DNA from: Faecalicatena contorta
GTDB lineage: Bacteria; Bacillota; Clostridia; Lachnospirales; Lachnospiraceae
Length of the DNA stretch: 64,000 nucleotides
Direction of reading: 5' to 3'
Assembly: GCF_021531975.1 (NCBI RefSeq)
Contig: NZ_JAFBIY010000001.1
Location: 372,001-436,000, forward strand
Shown here in pieces: positions 45,517 to 55,807 of this stretch. The position numbers were made by a program, and so were the translations under genes. Positions within the stretch are counted from its first letter, which is position 1. Every line of letters begins with the position of its first letter. Below the pieces are notes generated by a model. That model was not told where the DNA came from. It ran no database searches and was given only the letters and a program-made list of their open reading frames with translations.

Positions 45517-46035
45517 TTAATCAAGGTATGTTACAAGACCTTCCTGTCTTGCATGTTCAGTTCCATCCTCTGCAGCATATCCAAGTGCAAGAATACCAAC
45601 AACACGGCGGTTCTCCGGGAGACCAATCTTATCCAGGTAAGCAGCTACTTCCGGCTTGTCACCGCAGTATTTCAACTGATTGATCCAGCAGCTTCCAAGT
45701 CCGAGAGAATGTGCAGCAAGCATCATGTTTTCCAGCGCACAGGAACCGTCTTCAACACCGTTTACAGCATCTTTGTCACATGCAACGATAACGATGGCAT
45801 TTGGTCCGTAGAATGTGTATGCGGGATTCTCCATACCTTTTCCGACTACTTCCTGAAGAGCAAGGATGGAATCAGCATTCTGCATAACGAAGAAACGGAA
45901 TGTCTGCATGTTCTTTCCGCTTGGAGCATATGTTCCGGCTTTTACAACTTCGTCGATCAGCTCTTTGGATACGGCTTTGTCTGTAAATTTACGAATACTT
46001 CTTCTTGTGTAAATGTTATTTAATACTTCATTCAT
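45517..46035 (-). CDS. Nitroreductase family protein
   Basis: A 172-residue FMN-dependent NAD(P)H oxidoreductase. NNIYTRRSIRKFTDKAVS at the N-terminus is the phosphate/FMN-binding arginine motif, GTYAPSGKNMQTFRF the second, and AHSLGLGSCWINQ the C-terminal flavin contact. It forms homodimers and reduces nitro or quinone compounds; the natural substrate is unknown. It is a short member of the family. Confidence 0.92.
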   Translation of the reverse strand: MNEVLNNIYTRRSIRKFTDKAVSKELIDEVVKAGTYAPSGKNMQTFRFFVMQNADSILALQEVVGKGMENPAYTFYGPNAIVIVACDKDAVNGVEDGSCALENMMLAAHSLGLGSCWINQLKYCGDKPEVAAYLDKIGLPENRRVVGILALGYAAEDGTEHARQEGLVTYLD

Positions 46036-46200
46036 TTTAAAACATCTCCTTTTATCTTTGTCCGTACTTTATAGTATATATCTTACAAAAGTAAAAAGCA
46101 CTGGTTATTTTGGATAAAAATAAGAAGACAAATGCACTGTCTGTGTTATAATAATTCTGAAATGACAAATAAAAAGAATTCGGGTAAAAATAGAGAGTAG

Positions 46201-47715
<1,515 letters not shown>

Positions 47716-47726
47716 AGGAGGAAAAG

Positions 47727-47900
47727 ATGGAAACGATAGAAATGAGATGTACCATTTGCAGGAACGGTTGCCTTCTGGAAGTGGAAGTTGAGGACGGAGA
47801 ACTGTATGATGTGACAGGGAATGGGTGTATGCGTGGAATGGCCTATGCACAGAGGCGACTCAGTCATCCGGAAGAAGAGGTAAATGTGCCTGGAAAATAG
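47727..47900 (+). CDS. Short DUF1667-type protein
   Basis: A 57-residue protein with MRCTICRNGCLLEVEV and GNGCMRGMAYAQRR, the four-cysteine N-terminal half of DUF1667. Full members are about 120 residues and follow FAD-dependent glycerol 3-phosphate dehydrogenase genes. Here it follows glpK by 11 bases with a good site (GAGGAGG) but stops after HPEEEVNVPGK. It may be a natural mini-version or a truncated relic. Confidence 0.65.
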   Translation: METIEMRCTICRNGCLLEVEVEDGELYDVTGNGCMRGMAYAQRRLSHPEEEVNVPGK

Positions 47901-47980
47901 TCATTTTTGTGGACATTTCTGTGAAAATATACTAATATAGTAGTATCGATGCAATTTAAGGAAGGAAGGTACTAGTTATT

Positions 47981-49228
47981 ATGAAAAGAAATGTTATCGT
48001 AGGACAGTCAGGGGGACCTACAGCAGCAATTAATTCAAGTCTTGCGGGAGTATATCGTACAGCCAAGGATCGTGGAGCGAATAAGGTATATGGAATGCTT
48101 CATGGTGTACAGGGTCTGCTGGAGGAGAAATATATTGACCTGTCCGATCACATTAAGACAGAGCTGGATGCAGAGCTGTTAAAGAGAACACCGGCAGCAT
48201 TCTTAGGTTCCTGTCGTTATAAATTGCCTGAGATTCATGAAGACAGAGAAGTCTACGACAGAATTTTTGCAATTCTTGATAAGCTTGATATTGAAGCATT
48301 TATTTATATTGGTGGAAATGATTCCATGGATACGATTAAGAAGTTATCTGACTATGCAATTATTACAGGACATCCGACAAGATTTATCGGCTGCCCGAAG
48401 ACAATTGATAATGACCTTGCACTGACAGATCATACACCTGGATACGGAAGTGCAGCAAAATACATTGGAACCTCCATGAAAGAGATTATCCGCGACAGTT
48501 TCTGTCTGGAGTACAGCAAAGGTCTTGTAACGATCGTTGAGATCATGGGAAGAAATGCAGGATGGCTTACAGGAGCAGCTGCATTATCTCAGGGCGAGGA
48601 CTGTGAAGGACCAGACCTCATTTACTTACCGGAGCTTCCATTTGATCTGGAGAAATTTGGAGCAAGAGTAAAAGCTCTTCTTGAGAAAAAACCATCTGTT
48701 GTAGTTGCTATTTCTGAAGGTATCTGTACTGCAGATGGAAAATATGTATGTGAACTTGGCAACAGTGTAGACTTTGTTGATGCATTTGGACATAAGCAGT
48801 TATCCGGAACAGCATCTTATCTTGCAAGTTACATTGCAGGCGAGATCGGATGCAAGACACGTGCGATCGAGCTCAGCACACTGCAGCGTTCCGCATCTCA
48901 CGCAGCATCCAGAGTAGATATTCTGGAAGCATATCAGGTAGGTGGTGCCGCTGTAAAAGCAGCTGATGAAGGTGATTCCGGAAAGATGGTAGTTCTTCAG
49001 AGACTGTCTGATGATCCGTATCAGTGCGGAACAGAGGTAAAGGATGTACATAAGATTGCAAATGACGAAAAACTCGTTCCAAGAAATTGGGTTAATGAAG
49101 AAGGAACTTATGTAACAAATGAATTTATCTCATATGTAAGACCGTTGATTCAGGGTGATGTATCACCGGTTATGGTAGATGGTATTCCAAGACATCTTTA
49201 TACTCCAAAGGAGTTAAGCCAGAGATAA
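47981..49228 (+). CDS. pfp: 6-phosphofructokinase, PPi-type subfamily
   Basis: A 415-residue group II/III phosphofructokinase phosphorylating fructose 6-phosphate. MKRNVIVGQSGGPTAAINSS, GSCRYKLPE, IGGNDSMDT, PKTIDNDLALTDHTPGYGSA and EIMGRNAGW are seen. GGNDS replaces the GGDGS of ATP enzymes, which favours pyrophosphate as donor. A diverged paralogue lies at 52724 on the other strand. It ends six bases before a GGGGACGGGG palindrome. Confidence 0.88.
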   Translation: MKRNVIVGQSGGPTAAINSSLAGVYRTAKDRGANKVYGMLHGVQGLLEEKYIDLSDHIKTELDAELLKRTPAAFLGSCRYKLPEIHEDREVYDRIFAILDKLDIEAFIYIGGNDSMDTIKKLSDYAIITGHPTRFIGCPKTIDNDLALTDHTPGYGSAAKYIGTSMKEIIRDSFCLEYSKGLVTIVEIMGRNAGWLTGAAALSQGEDCEGPDLIYLPELPFDLEKFGARVKALLEKKPSVVVAISEGICTADGKYVCELGNSVDFVDAFGHKQLSGTASYLASYIAGEIGCKTRAIELSTLQRSASHAASRVDILEAYQVGGAAVKAADEGDSGKMVVLQRLSDDPYQCGTEVKDVHKIANDEKLVPRNWVNEEGTYVTNEFISYVRPLIQGDVSPVMVDGIPRHLYTPKELSQR

Positions 49229-49233
49229 GCAAG

Positions 49234-49271
49234 TTGGGGACGGGGTATTTTTAAAAATACCCCGTCCCCAA
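49234..49271. repeat. Palindromic GGGGACGGGG repeat, copy 4
   Basis: A perfect 19-bp inverted repeat with no spacer; arm TTGGGGACGGGGTATTTTT. It lies six bases after the pfp stop, in the same relation to a gene end as the copies at 1905 and 12527. Confidence 0.9.
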
Positions 49272-49421
49272 TTTTCTACTTGCATTTTTTCATAAAATCT
49301 ATTAATATATAAATCACTCTATTATATCTGGTTTTCTAATTTATCAGAAATCAATATCAGAATTTTATCAGAAGAGTTTTCCGAAACAACAGATTATGAA
49401 AAGAGAACAGAGGTGGTGCAG

Positions 49422-50849
49422 ATGAATGAAGAAGAAGGTTATGATGTACTGCGCCTGATCGAACATGGTAAGAGCTGTTATATAAGTTCTGAATATGTAA
49501 AGGGAAGCCCCCTGATCCGGTGGATTAAGTACCATCCTAATCTTTCCAAGGAACAACTGTTTATATGGATGCAGGAGATGGCAAGGCAGCTGCAGTGTAT
49601 TCACAACTGCAGAGGGAATCCGTGCTATCAGTATGTGAATCCTTACAGTGTGATTATTACAGAAGAGAAAAAATTATTTTTTCTTGACATGCATGCAGAA
49701 TCGAACGGTGCAACATTAAGAAAAGTACAAAGAAGGAGTGTGCGGGAGCATTTCCTTCCGCCGGGCGCAGATTATTATCAGGCGGCAAGTGTGGAGCTTG
49801 ATATCTATGGTCTCGGCAAAACATTTCAATATCTCTTGTCAATAACTGAACCGTCGCCGGCTCTTACAAAGAGAGAAGAGGCGCGGTTTCACAAAATCAT
49901 ATCCAGATGTCTTTGTGGACAATCCAGACGGACATATACGCAGATGTCCGAACTACGCAGGCAGCTTCCTGCATATCAGATACCCCGAAATAAAATTCCG
50001 AAAAAGAGAATATGCCTATTGCTTATGGTACTGGTGTTTCTTATAGCAGGTATTTACATTTATCCATTAATAAACACTTATCAGACGGAGCAGGAGCCTG
50101 CCCCGGAAGGGGAAGAAGATAAACTTATGAGAGAACTGGGATTTATCTATTTTCTGGATAAAAAAGAATACGAAAAAAGCAGAGATTATTTCTCCCAGAT
50201 TCCAGATGTGCCGGCTGAAAATATGGCAAAACTATCTGATTTTATGAAAAAAGGAGGAAGCGCAGATGCGGATGAGCTGGATACAATGCTGCATGATATT
50301 GAGGCGGAGATAGAGGAAGAAGACAAGTACATGTATTATCGGTGCTTTCTTGAGGGATATCGAACAGTGGATTCCAGAGGAGCTGCGCAGGCAATCATGC
50401 GTTTGGCAGGGTATTGTATGAAAAAAGAGACAGATGAAGAAGAGAAGAAAGAGCTGACAGGTATGCTGGCAGTTTCTGCGGAGAGACTCGGAGAAAAAGA
50501 GCAGGCGGCAAAGTGGTACATGGAGCTTATGGAATTCGAAAAAGATGAAGCAGACAGAGAAGAACTTTATAAGAAAATGGTCCTTCTGTATGAAGAAAAT
50601 GATGAAACACAGAAAGCAGAGCAAATATGCCGTCAGGGTATTGAGGAGCTTACGGATTCCGTCCAGCTTAGAATCATTTATATTCGCATGCAATGCGCGA
50701 CTCCGTCATTGGAACGGGAAATATGTGCCGGTACGATACAGGAGTATATAAAAGAAACACCGGAAATAGTAGAGGAACCGGAATTTCAGAAACTAGTGAA
50801 AGAATATGACATTACGATGGAAGGAGAAAATGTATGGGTAGGAAGATAA
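49422..50849 (+). CDS. Membrane pseudokinase with external repeat domain
   Basis: A 475-residue protein. The N-terminal ~180 residues follow a Ser/Thr kinase C-lobe (LQCIHNCRGNPCYQYVNPYSVII...KLFFLDMHAES, DIYGLGKTFQYLL), but the catalytic HRD Asp is absent and DFG reads DMH; no glycine loop is seen. A membrane helix (ICLLLMVLVFLIAGIYIY, about 200-220) leads to a helical, tetratricopeptide-like external part. It overlaps the next gene by 16 bases. ATG 49422 is chosen over the GTG at 49413, which is in the ribosome site. Confidence 0.72.
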   Translation: MNEEEGYDVLRLIEHGKSCYISSEYVKGSPLIRWIKYHPNLSKEQLFIWMQEMARQLQCIHNCRGNPCYQYVNPYSVIITEEKKLFFLDMHAESNGATLRKVQRRSVREHFLPPGADYYQAASVELDIYGLGKTFQYLLSITEPSPALTKREEARFHKIISRCLCGQSRRTYTQMSELRRQLPAYQIPRNKIPKKRICLLLMVLVFLIAGIYIYPLINTYQTEQEPAPEGEEDKLMRELGFIYFLDKKEYEKSRDYFSQIPDVPAENMAKLSDFMKKGGSADADELDTMLHDIEAEIEEEDKYMYYRCFLEGYRTVDSRGAAQAIMRLAGYCMKKETDEEEKKELTGMLAVSAERLGEKEQAAKWYMELMEFEKDEADREELYKKMVLLYEENDETQKAEQICRQGIEELTDSVQLRIIYIRMQCATPSLEREICAGTIQEYIKETPEIVEEPEFQKLVKEYDITMEGENVWVGR

Positions 50850-52540
50850 GAAGTATATTATTGCTGGTGCTTTTGATGGTGTTGATCTATTATCAGCAGT
50901 CACCGCTTTCTTATGCGCAGAACATAGAATATGATGAAGAAGGTGAAGATACAGAAGAGAAAGACGAAGAGGAAGATCCCGAAGAAGAAAAAATCACGCA
51001 ATTTTTGCTTTCTTATCCGGAGGCAGACGGAAAAAACGGATATTATGTGACTGTTCCCAAGGTCTGCCTGCGCCATGTAAGTGAAACAGGTACGACTGTT
51101 TATCAGCTATGTCGAAATGATGAAGTAGTACAGGAAGGAAGGCTTGAGACAACGGATGAAGAAGTGTGTTTTGACGAAGCACAGCTTACTGACGGTAAGA
51201 ATGTGCTGACAGTCTATATGGAAGACAAAGATGGGATAAGAATCCCGGAGTATGATGTGGAACATGAATTCTGGTTGGATCTGACGGCTCCACAGTTTCA
51301 TATGGAGGCGGAAAATGGATTTGATGTGTGGTATCAAAAGGAAGCATGGATCCGTGCAGAAGGAAATGACGGGGTCTGGGGAAGCGGAATGGATACGATT
51401 TCCTGTTATTGTGGAAATGAAATTGTCGGAACGAAAAAGGGGGAGACAGGAGAATTCCTGATTCAGCAGGATTCACAAAAGGGAGAGGGAATAAATGTTA
51501 CGATAACCGTTATGGACCGGGCCGGAAATCGAAGTGAGCAGACAAAAAAGCTGTATATTGATTCTTACGCACCAGGAACATCGATTGAAGGTGTGACAGA
51601 TTATATGATTACCAGCCAGCCGGTAGATGTTCATTATCAGATTACGGAAGAAAATAAGATAAAAGAAAAAGCGGCAGATGCAGAGTGGGAAAACACGGAA
51701 GGCAAAAAGCAAATACTTGCTATTGAAGAATGGGAGGAGAATCAGGTGGGATATTCTGCCGCCTGCCGGTATACGGAAGATGGTATCTACAAGATAAATG
51801 TTCAGGCGGCTGATATGGCCGGTCATACGGCACTTTCTGAAGCACAGTTTATTATTGACAGTCATAATCCGGTCATTCGCTATATGGATAAGATAAATGG
51901 TCAGTTTATGAAAAAATTCAGTTGGAATTATTCAGGAGAAATGTTCATAGAGGATTTTACCACATACATATACCAGATTCAGCTTGACAGGGAAATATAT
52001 CCTACAGGGAAAGAGATCACAGAGGAAGGGAAGCATCTTCTATATGTGGAAGCGGTAGATGCAGCAGGAAATAAGGCAGAGGCAAAAGCTTCATTTGTGA
52101 TCGACAGAACACCACCGGAGATTATATTTATTGATGTGGAGGAAGAAGAGAAATATGAAGAAGAAAAAAAGTTTCAGATTTCCACAAGGGACAAGGATGA
52201 TACGATACAGGAAATTCGAATCAACGGGGAACGACAGCATCTGGGGGAAAACCAGAAAATATATGAATATACCGTACAGGAACACAAAAACTATGAGGTG
52301 ATGGTAAAAGCAACAGACCAGGCAGGAAATCAGTCTGTCTCCCGTATTGCATTTGAGGTGATTCCCAGGAAAAATGTGATTCAGAAAGCAGTAGAGCCGA
52401 TAAAGGTATTCGTCTTAAATGGAAAAGATGCGAAAGGAAACTACGACCAGGAGGGAGAGGACGACAAAAGCATATTTGCAGGACTGGTACTGACGGGGCT
52501 ATTAACAGGAGCAGGGGTAATAAAGAAAAAGTTCCTGTAG
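50834..52540 (+). CDS. Membrane-anchored Ig-like repeat protein
   Basis: A 568-residue surface protein: N-terminal signal/membrane segment (SILLLVLLMVLIYYQQSPLSYA), a strongly acidic linker (EEGEDTEEKDEEEDPEEE), about four Ig-like repeats with the D-T/S-x-x-P-x-I and VDAAGNKAEA / ATDQAGNQSV signatures, and a C-terminal membrane helix (IFAGLVLTGLLTGAGVI) with basic tail. It overlaps the pseudokinase gene, so the two products probably act together at the membrane. Role unknown. Confidence 0.75.
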   Translation: MGRKIRSILLLVLLMVLIYYQQSPLSYAQNIEYDEEGEDTEEKDEEEDPEEEKITQFLLSYPEADGKNGYYVTVPKVCLRHVSETGTTVYQLCRNDEVVQEGRLETTDEEVCFDEAQLTDGKNVLTVYMEDKDGIRIPEYDVEHEFWLDLTAPQFHMEAENGFDVWYQKEAWIRAEGNDGVWGSGMDTISCYCGNEIVGTKKGETGEFLIQQDSQKGEGINVTITVMDRAGNRSEQTKKLYIDSYAPGTSIEGVTDYMITSQPVDVHYQITEENKIKEKAADAEWENTEGKKQILAIEEWEENQVGYSAACRYTEDGIYKINVQAADMAGHTALSEAQFIIDSHNPVIRYMDKINGQFMKKFSWNYSGEMFIEDFTTYIYQIQLDREIYPTGKEITEEGKHLLYVEAVDAAGNKAEAKASFVIDRTPPEIIFIDVEEEEKYEEEKKFQISTRDKDDTIQEIRINGERQHLGENQKIYEYTVQEHKNYEVMVKATDQAGNQSVSRIAFEVIPRKNVIQKAVEPIKVFVLNGKDAKGNYDQEGEDDKSIFAGLVLTGLLTGAGVIKKKFL

Positions 52541-52548
52541 ACGGGAGG

Positions 52549-52582
52549 ATGCCGGGTAACCGCTCTTCGCAGCACCCGGCAT
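52549..52582 (+). terminator. Hairpin after Ig-like gene
   Basis: ATGCCGGGT pairs with ACCCGGCAT over a 16-base loop; no T run follows, so it may protect the 3' end rather than terminate. Confidence 0.6.
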
Positions 52583-52723
52583 GTATTATGAAAAAGTTTA
52601 TTCAAAAAATAATTGATTGCTAACTCATTTGCTGATTTTAGTATATGAGATAGCTGTGAAGAAATCATGTTAAATAAATGAAAGATTTTTAAAAGATACA
52701 TGAACAAATTGTGAACAAGGAAA

Positions 52724-53947
52724 TTATTTGCGATAAGCAAAAAGCGGGATTCCGTTTTTCGTCGGAAGCTCAACATATCCCTGTGTAAGTGGTCTGGCAT
52801 AATCAATAAATGCATCACTGATGTCAGAACCGTCGCCTGTAATCCATTCTGCAGGAACAGGTTTTTCCTGATTGCAGATAATGTTCACATCTGCGGTACC
52901 GTAAGATAACTCATATGGTACACTCTTGTTCCGTATGAAAGTAATCATCTTTCCAGTCTCGCCTTCCAGTGCGACCTGGACAGCGTAGATTCCTGCATTT
53001 TCTGCCTCATCAAGGTCTACTCGAGAAAGGTGTGCACAGGAACAGCGCTGGCATACGTTCAGTTCGATCGAACGTACTTTTACGCCGATTTTTTCTTTAA
53101 CAAGATTTTCCAGATATTTTCCAGAACCGGTAAGCATCTTATGACCAAAATTGTCTACCCCCACACTGCTTGCATATTCACAGATGAAGGTTCCCTTCCC
53201 ATCATTGATACCTTCAGAGATACATACAACAAGGTTCGGTGTTGTTTTCAGACATTCCTTAACTTTGACAATAAATGCATCCGGATCAAATGCAACCTCA
53301 GGAAGATATACAAGTACAGGATTGTCTCCTTCAAACTTACGGGCAAGAATACTTGCGGCAGTAAGCCAACCCGCATGACGTCCCATGATCTCTACAATTG
53401 TTACAGACTGCTTGTTGTCATATACGGTTGCGTCTGCAGAAATCTCACGTACAACAGTGGCAACATATTTTGCTGCACTTCCGTAACCAGGAGTGTGGTC
53501 TGTCTCAACAAGGTCATTGTCAATTGTTTTCGGTACTCCGATAAAACGGATGTCACTTCCGATACCGGCAGCATAACGAGAAAGCTTACTTACCGTATCC
53601 ATAGAATCGTTTCCACCGATGTAGAAGAAATAACCGATATTTTTTTCTTCCAGTTTGTCAAAAAGCTCTGGGTATACCGGATCATTTAAGTCTTCCGGAA
53701 GCTTATAGCGACAGGAACCGAGATATGCACCGGGAGTTGTGCGTACAAGTTCCAGCTCATTTGTCTCATCCAGTGCACCAATATCCATATAGCGACCTGC
53801 AAGAAATCCCTCAATACCATTGATCATACCATAGACATGTCCGATTTTGTCAGACTGCTTAAGTCCTGCAGAAACAACACCATACAGACTTCCGTTTATA
53901 ACAGCGGTAGGTCCGCCGGACTGCCCTACAATTACATTTTTCTTCAT
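52724..53947 (-). CDS. pfp: 6-phosphofructokinase paralogue, PPi-type
   Basis: A 407-residue relative of the enzyme at 47981. MKKNVIVGQSGGPTAVING, GSCRYKLPE, IGGNDSMDT, PKTIDNDLVETDHTPGYGSA and EIMGRHAGW are kept. ATG 53947 follows TTGGAGGG; the seven extra upstream residues are rejected. The two copies differ over much of their C-terminal halves, so they are old paralogues and may differ in phosphoryl donor or regulation. Confidence 0.88.
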   Translation of the reverse strand: MKKNVIVGQSGGPTAVINGSLYGVVSAGLKQSDKIGHVYGMINGIEGFLAGRYMDIGALDETNELELVRTTPGAYLGSCRYKLPEDLNDPVYPELFDKLEEKNIGYFFYIGGNDSMDTVSKLSRYAAGIGSDIRFIGVPKTIDNDLVETDHTPGYGSAAKYVATVVREISADATVYDNKQSVTIVEIMGRHAGWLTAASILARKFEGDNPVLVYLPEVAFDPDAFIVKVKECLKTTPNLVVCISEGINDGKGTFICEYASSVGVDNFGHKMLTGSGKYLENLVKEKIGVKVRSIELNVCQRCSCAHLSRVDLDEAENAGIYAVQVALEGETGKMITFIRNKSVPYELSYGTADVNIICNQEKPVPAEWITGDGSDISDAFIDYARPLTQGYVELPTKNGIPLFAYRK

Positions 53948-54099
53948 AGTTAATCCCTCCAATTTCAATTACTTATACTATAACGGATAATCCGATATTT
54001 TACAATCCGACAAATTTGAAAAACGGGTTGGAAAACAGGACAGAATGGGATATACTTACACATAGATGTCCAAAAAATGTATTACAGGAGGGAAAGATA

Positions 54100-55116
54100 A
54101 TGAAATACATTTCGTTTGCAATCCCATGTTATAATTCTGAGGAATATATGTCACACGCGATAGAGTCTGTGCTGACGGGCGGTGATGATGTGGAGATTAT
54201 TATTGTAAATGACGGTTCAAAAGATAAGACATCCGAAATAGCACATGCATACAGAGAAAAATATCCGAATATCATTAAGGTTGTGGATAAAGAAAACGGC
54301 GGACATGGTGACGCGGTCAATTCGGGGCTTTCCAGTGCTACCGGAAAATATTTCAAGGTCGTTGACAGTGATGATTGGGTAGATGAAGAGTCCCTGCAGA
54401 AGATTCTGGAGCTTCTTCGACATTTTGAAGAAGAGGACCAGGAGATTGATATGTTGATCTCTAATTATGTATATGAAAAGGTGGGCGCTTCACATAAGAA
54501 ATGTATTCATTACCGAAACGTGCTTCCGCAGGATGAGGTGTTCCGATGGGATGATATCGGACATTTCCGTCTGGATCAGTATATTCTGATGCATTCGGTC
54601 ATTTACCGGACAGATATGCTCAAGCTCAGTCAGTTGCATCTGCCGAAGCATACATTCTATGTGGATAATATATATGTATATTATCCGCTTCCACATGTGA
54701 GAAAGATCTATTACTTAGATGTTGACTTTTACAGATATTATATTGGAAGAGAAGATCAGTCTGTCAATGAGAAAGTTATGATATCACGTGTGGATCAGCA
54801 GATATTTGTTACAAAATCTATGATTGACATGTATCAGCTTGGCAAGATAGAAAGCAAAAAACTTCGTTCCTATATGATCAATTATCTTGCAATCATGATG
54901 ACAGTATCTTCGATTCTTCTGATCCGGTCTAAGAAGGAAGAGAATCTGGAGAAGAAAAGAGAATTGTGGAAATATTTAAGAAAGAAAGATTTGCGGGTAT
55001 TTATAAAAATACGTTATGGTATTCTGGGGCAGACAATGAATATCCCGGGAAGATCAGGCAGAAAAATCTCTTCCCTTGCTTACAGCGTGGCAAGGAGACT
55101 GATAGGATTTAATTAA
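54100..55116 (+). CDS. Family 2 glycosyltransferase
   Basis: A 338-residue GT-A inverting glycosyltransferase. ISFAIPCYNSEEYMSHAIESVL begins the nucleotide fold, then VNDGSKDKT, NGGHGDAVNSGL and the metal-binding VVDSDDW. No membrane helices are clear, so it is a cytoplasmic or membrane-associated enzyme for a surface glycan. ATG 54100 after ACAGGAGGG is chosen; the TTG start at 54016 has no site. Confidence 0.87.
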   Translation: MKYISFAIPCYNSEEYMSHAIESVLTGGDDVEIIIVNDGSKDKTSEIAHAYREKYPNIIKVVDKENGGHGDAVNSGLSSATGKYFKVVDSDDWVDEESLQKILELLRHFEEEDQEIDMLISNYVYEKVGASHKKCIHYRNVLPQDEVFRWDDIGHFRLDQYILMHSVIYRTDMLKLSQLHLPKHTFYVDNIYVYYPLPHVRKIYYLDVDFYRYYIGREDQSVNEKVMISRVDQQIFVTKSMIDMYQLGKIESKKLRSYMINYLAIMMTVSSILLIRSKKEENLEKKRELWKYLRKKDLRVFIKIRYGILGQTMNIPGRSGRKISSLAYSVARRLIGFN

Positions 55117-55179
55117 TAGAATAAGAATAAAAAGGATGCCATGTTACATACTTATAGAAAACAGAAAGGAGTGTGTAAC

Positions 55180-55797
55180 ATGGCAGTTGATTTTAATAAG
55201 AGTAAGACAAAAGAGAATCTGATGCGGGCATTTGCCGGAGAGAGTCAGGCGAGAAACAGGTATACGATCGCGGCAGAGACAGCAAGAGAAAAAAATATGT
55301 TTGCGATTAATCAGGTATTCTTGTTTACTGCAGACCAGGAAAGGGCACATGCAGAGCGTTTTTATGATCTGCTCCAACCCTTTTCCGGAACGACGATTGC
55401 AATTGACGGTGCATATCCGGTTGATCATTATGACTGCGTCGTACAATTATTAAGGGCAGCGCAGCATAATGAAATGGAAGAGGCTACAGATGTTTATCCG
55501 GCATTTGGAGATGTGGCAAGGGCGGAAGGATTTCCGGAGATTTCTGCTACTTTCTATGAAATTGCAGAGATAGAAAGGATACATTCCAAACGTTTTGGCA
55601 AGCTTGCATCATTATTAGAAAGTAATCAGTATTTCGAATGTGTGACAGGACGGAACTGGATGTGTCTGAATTGCGGATATATTTTCTGTGGAAGGAAACT
55701 GCCTGAAGTCTGTCCGGCATGTCTCCATGATAAAGGATATTTTATACCTGCGGAACTGGCACCATTCCTGGAATGTGATTTCCTGAAGGGTAAATAA
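55180..55797 (+). CDS. rbr: Rubrerythrin
   Basis: A 205-residue peroxide-reducing non-heme iron protein. The ferritin-like domain carries ExxH ligand pairs (FAGESQARNRY, ADQERAHAERF, ARAEGFPEI, EIERIHSKRF) and the C-terminal rubredoxin domain has CLNCGYIFCG and CPAC. The domain order is classical. AGAAAGGAG precedes ATG 55180. It reduces hydrogen peroxide in anaerobes. Confidence 0.95.
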   Translation: MAVDFNKSKTKENLMRAFAGESQARNRYTIAAETAREKNMFAINQVFLFTADQERAHAERFYDLLQPFSGTTIAIDGAYPVDHYDCVVQLLRAAQHNEMEEATDVYPAFGDVARAEGFPEISATFYEIAEIERIHSKRFGKLASLLESNQYFECVTGRNWMCLNCGYIFCGRKLPEVCPACLHDKGYFIPAELAPFLECDFLKGK

Positions 55798-55807
55798 GGA
55801 GAGGTAT

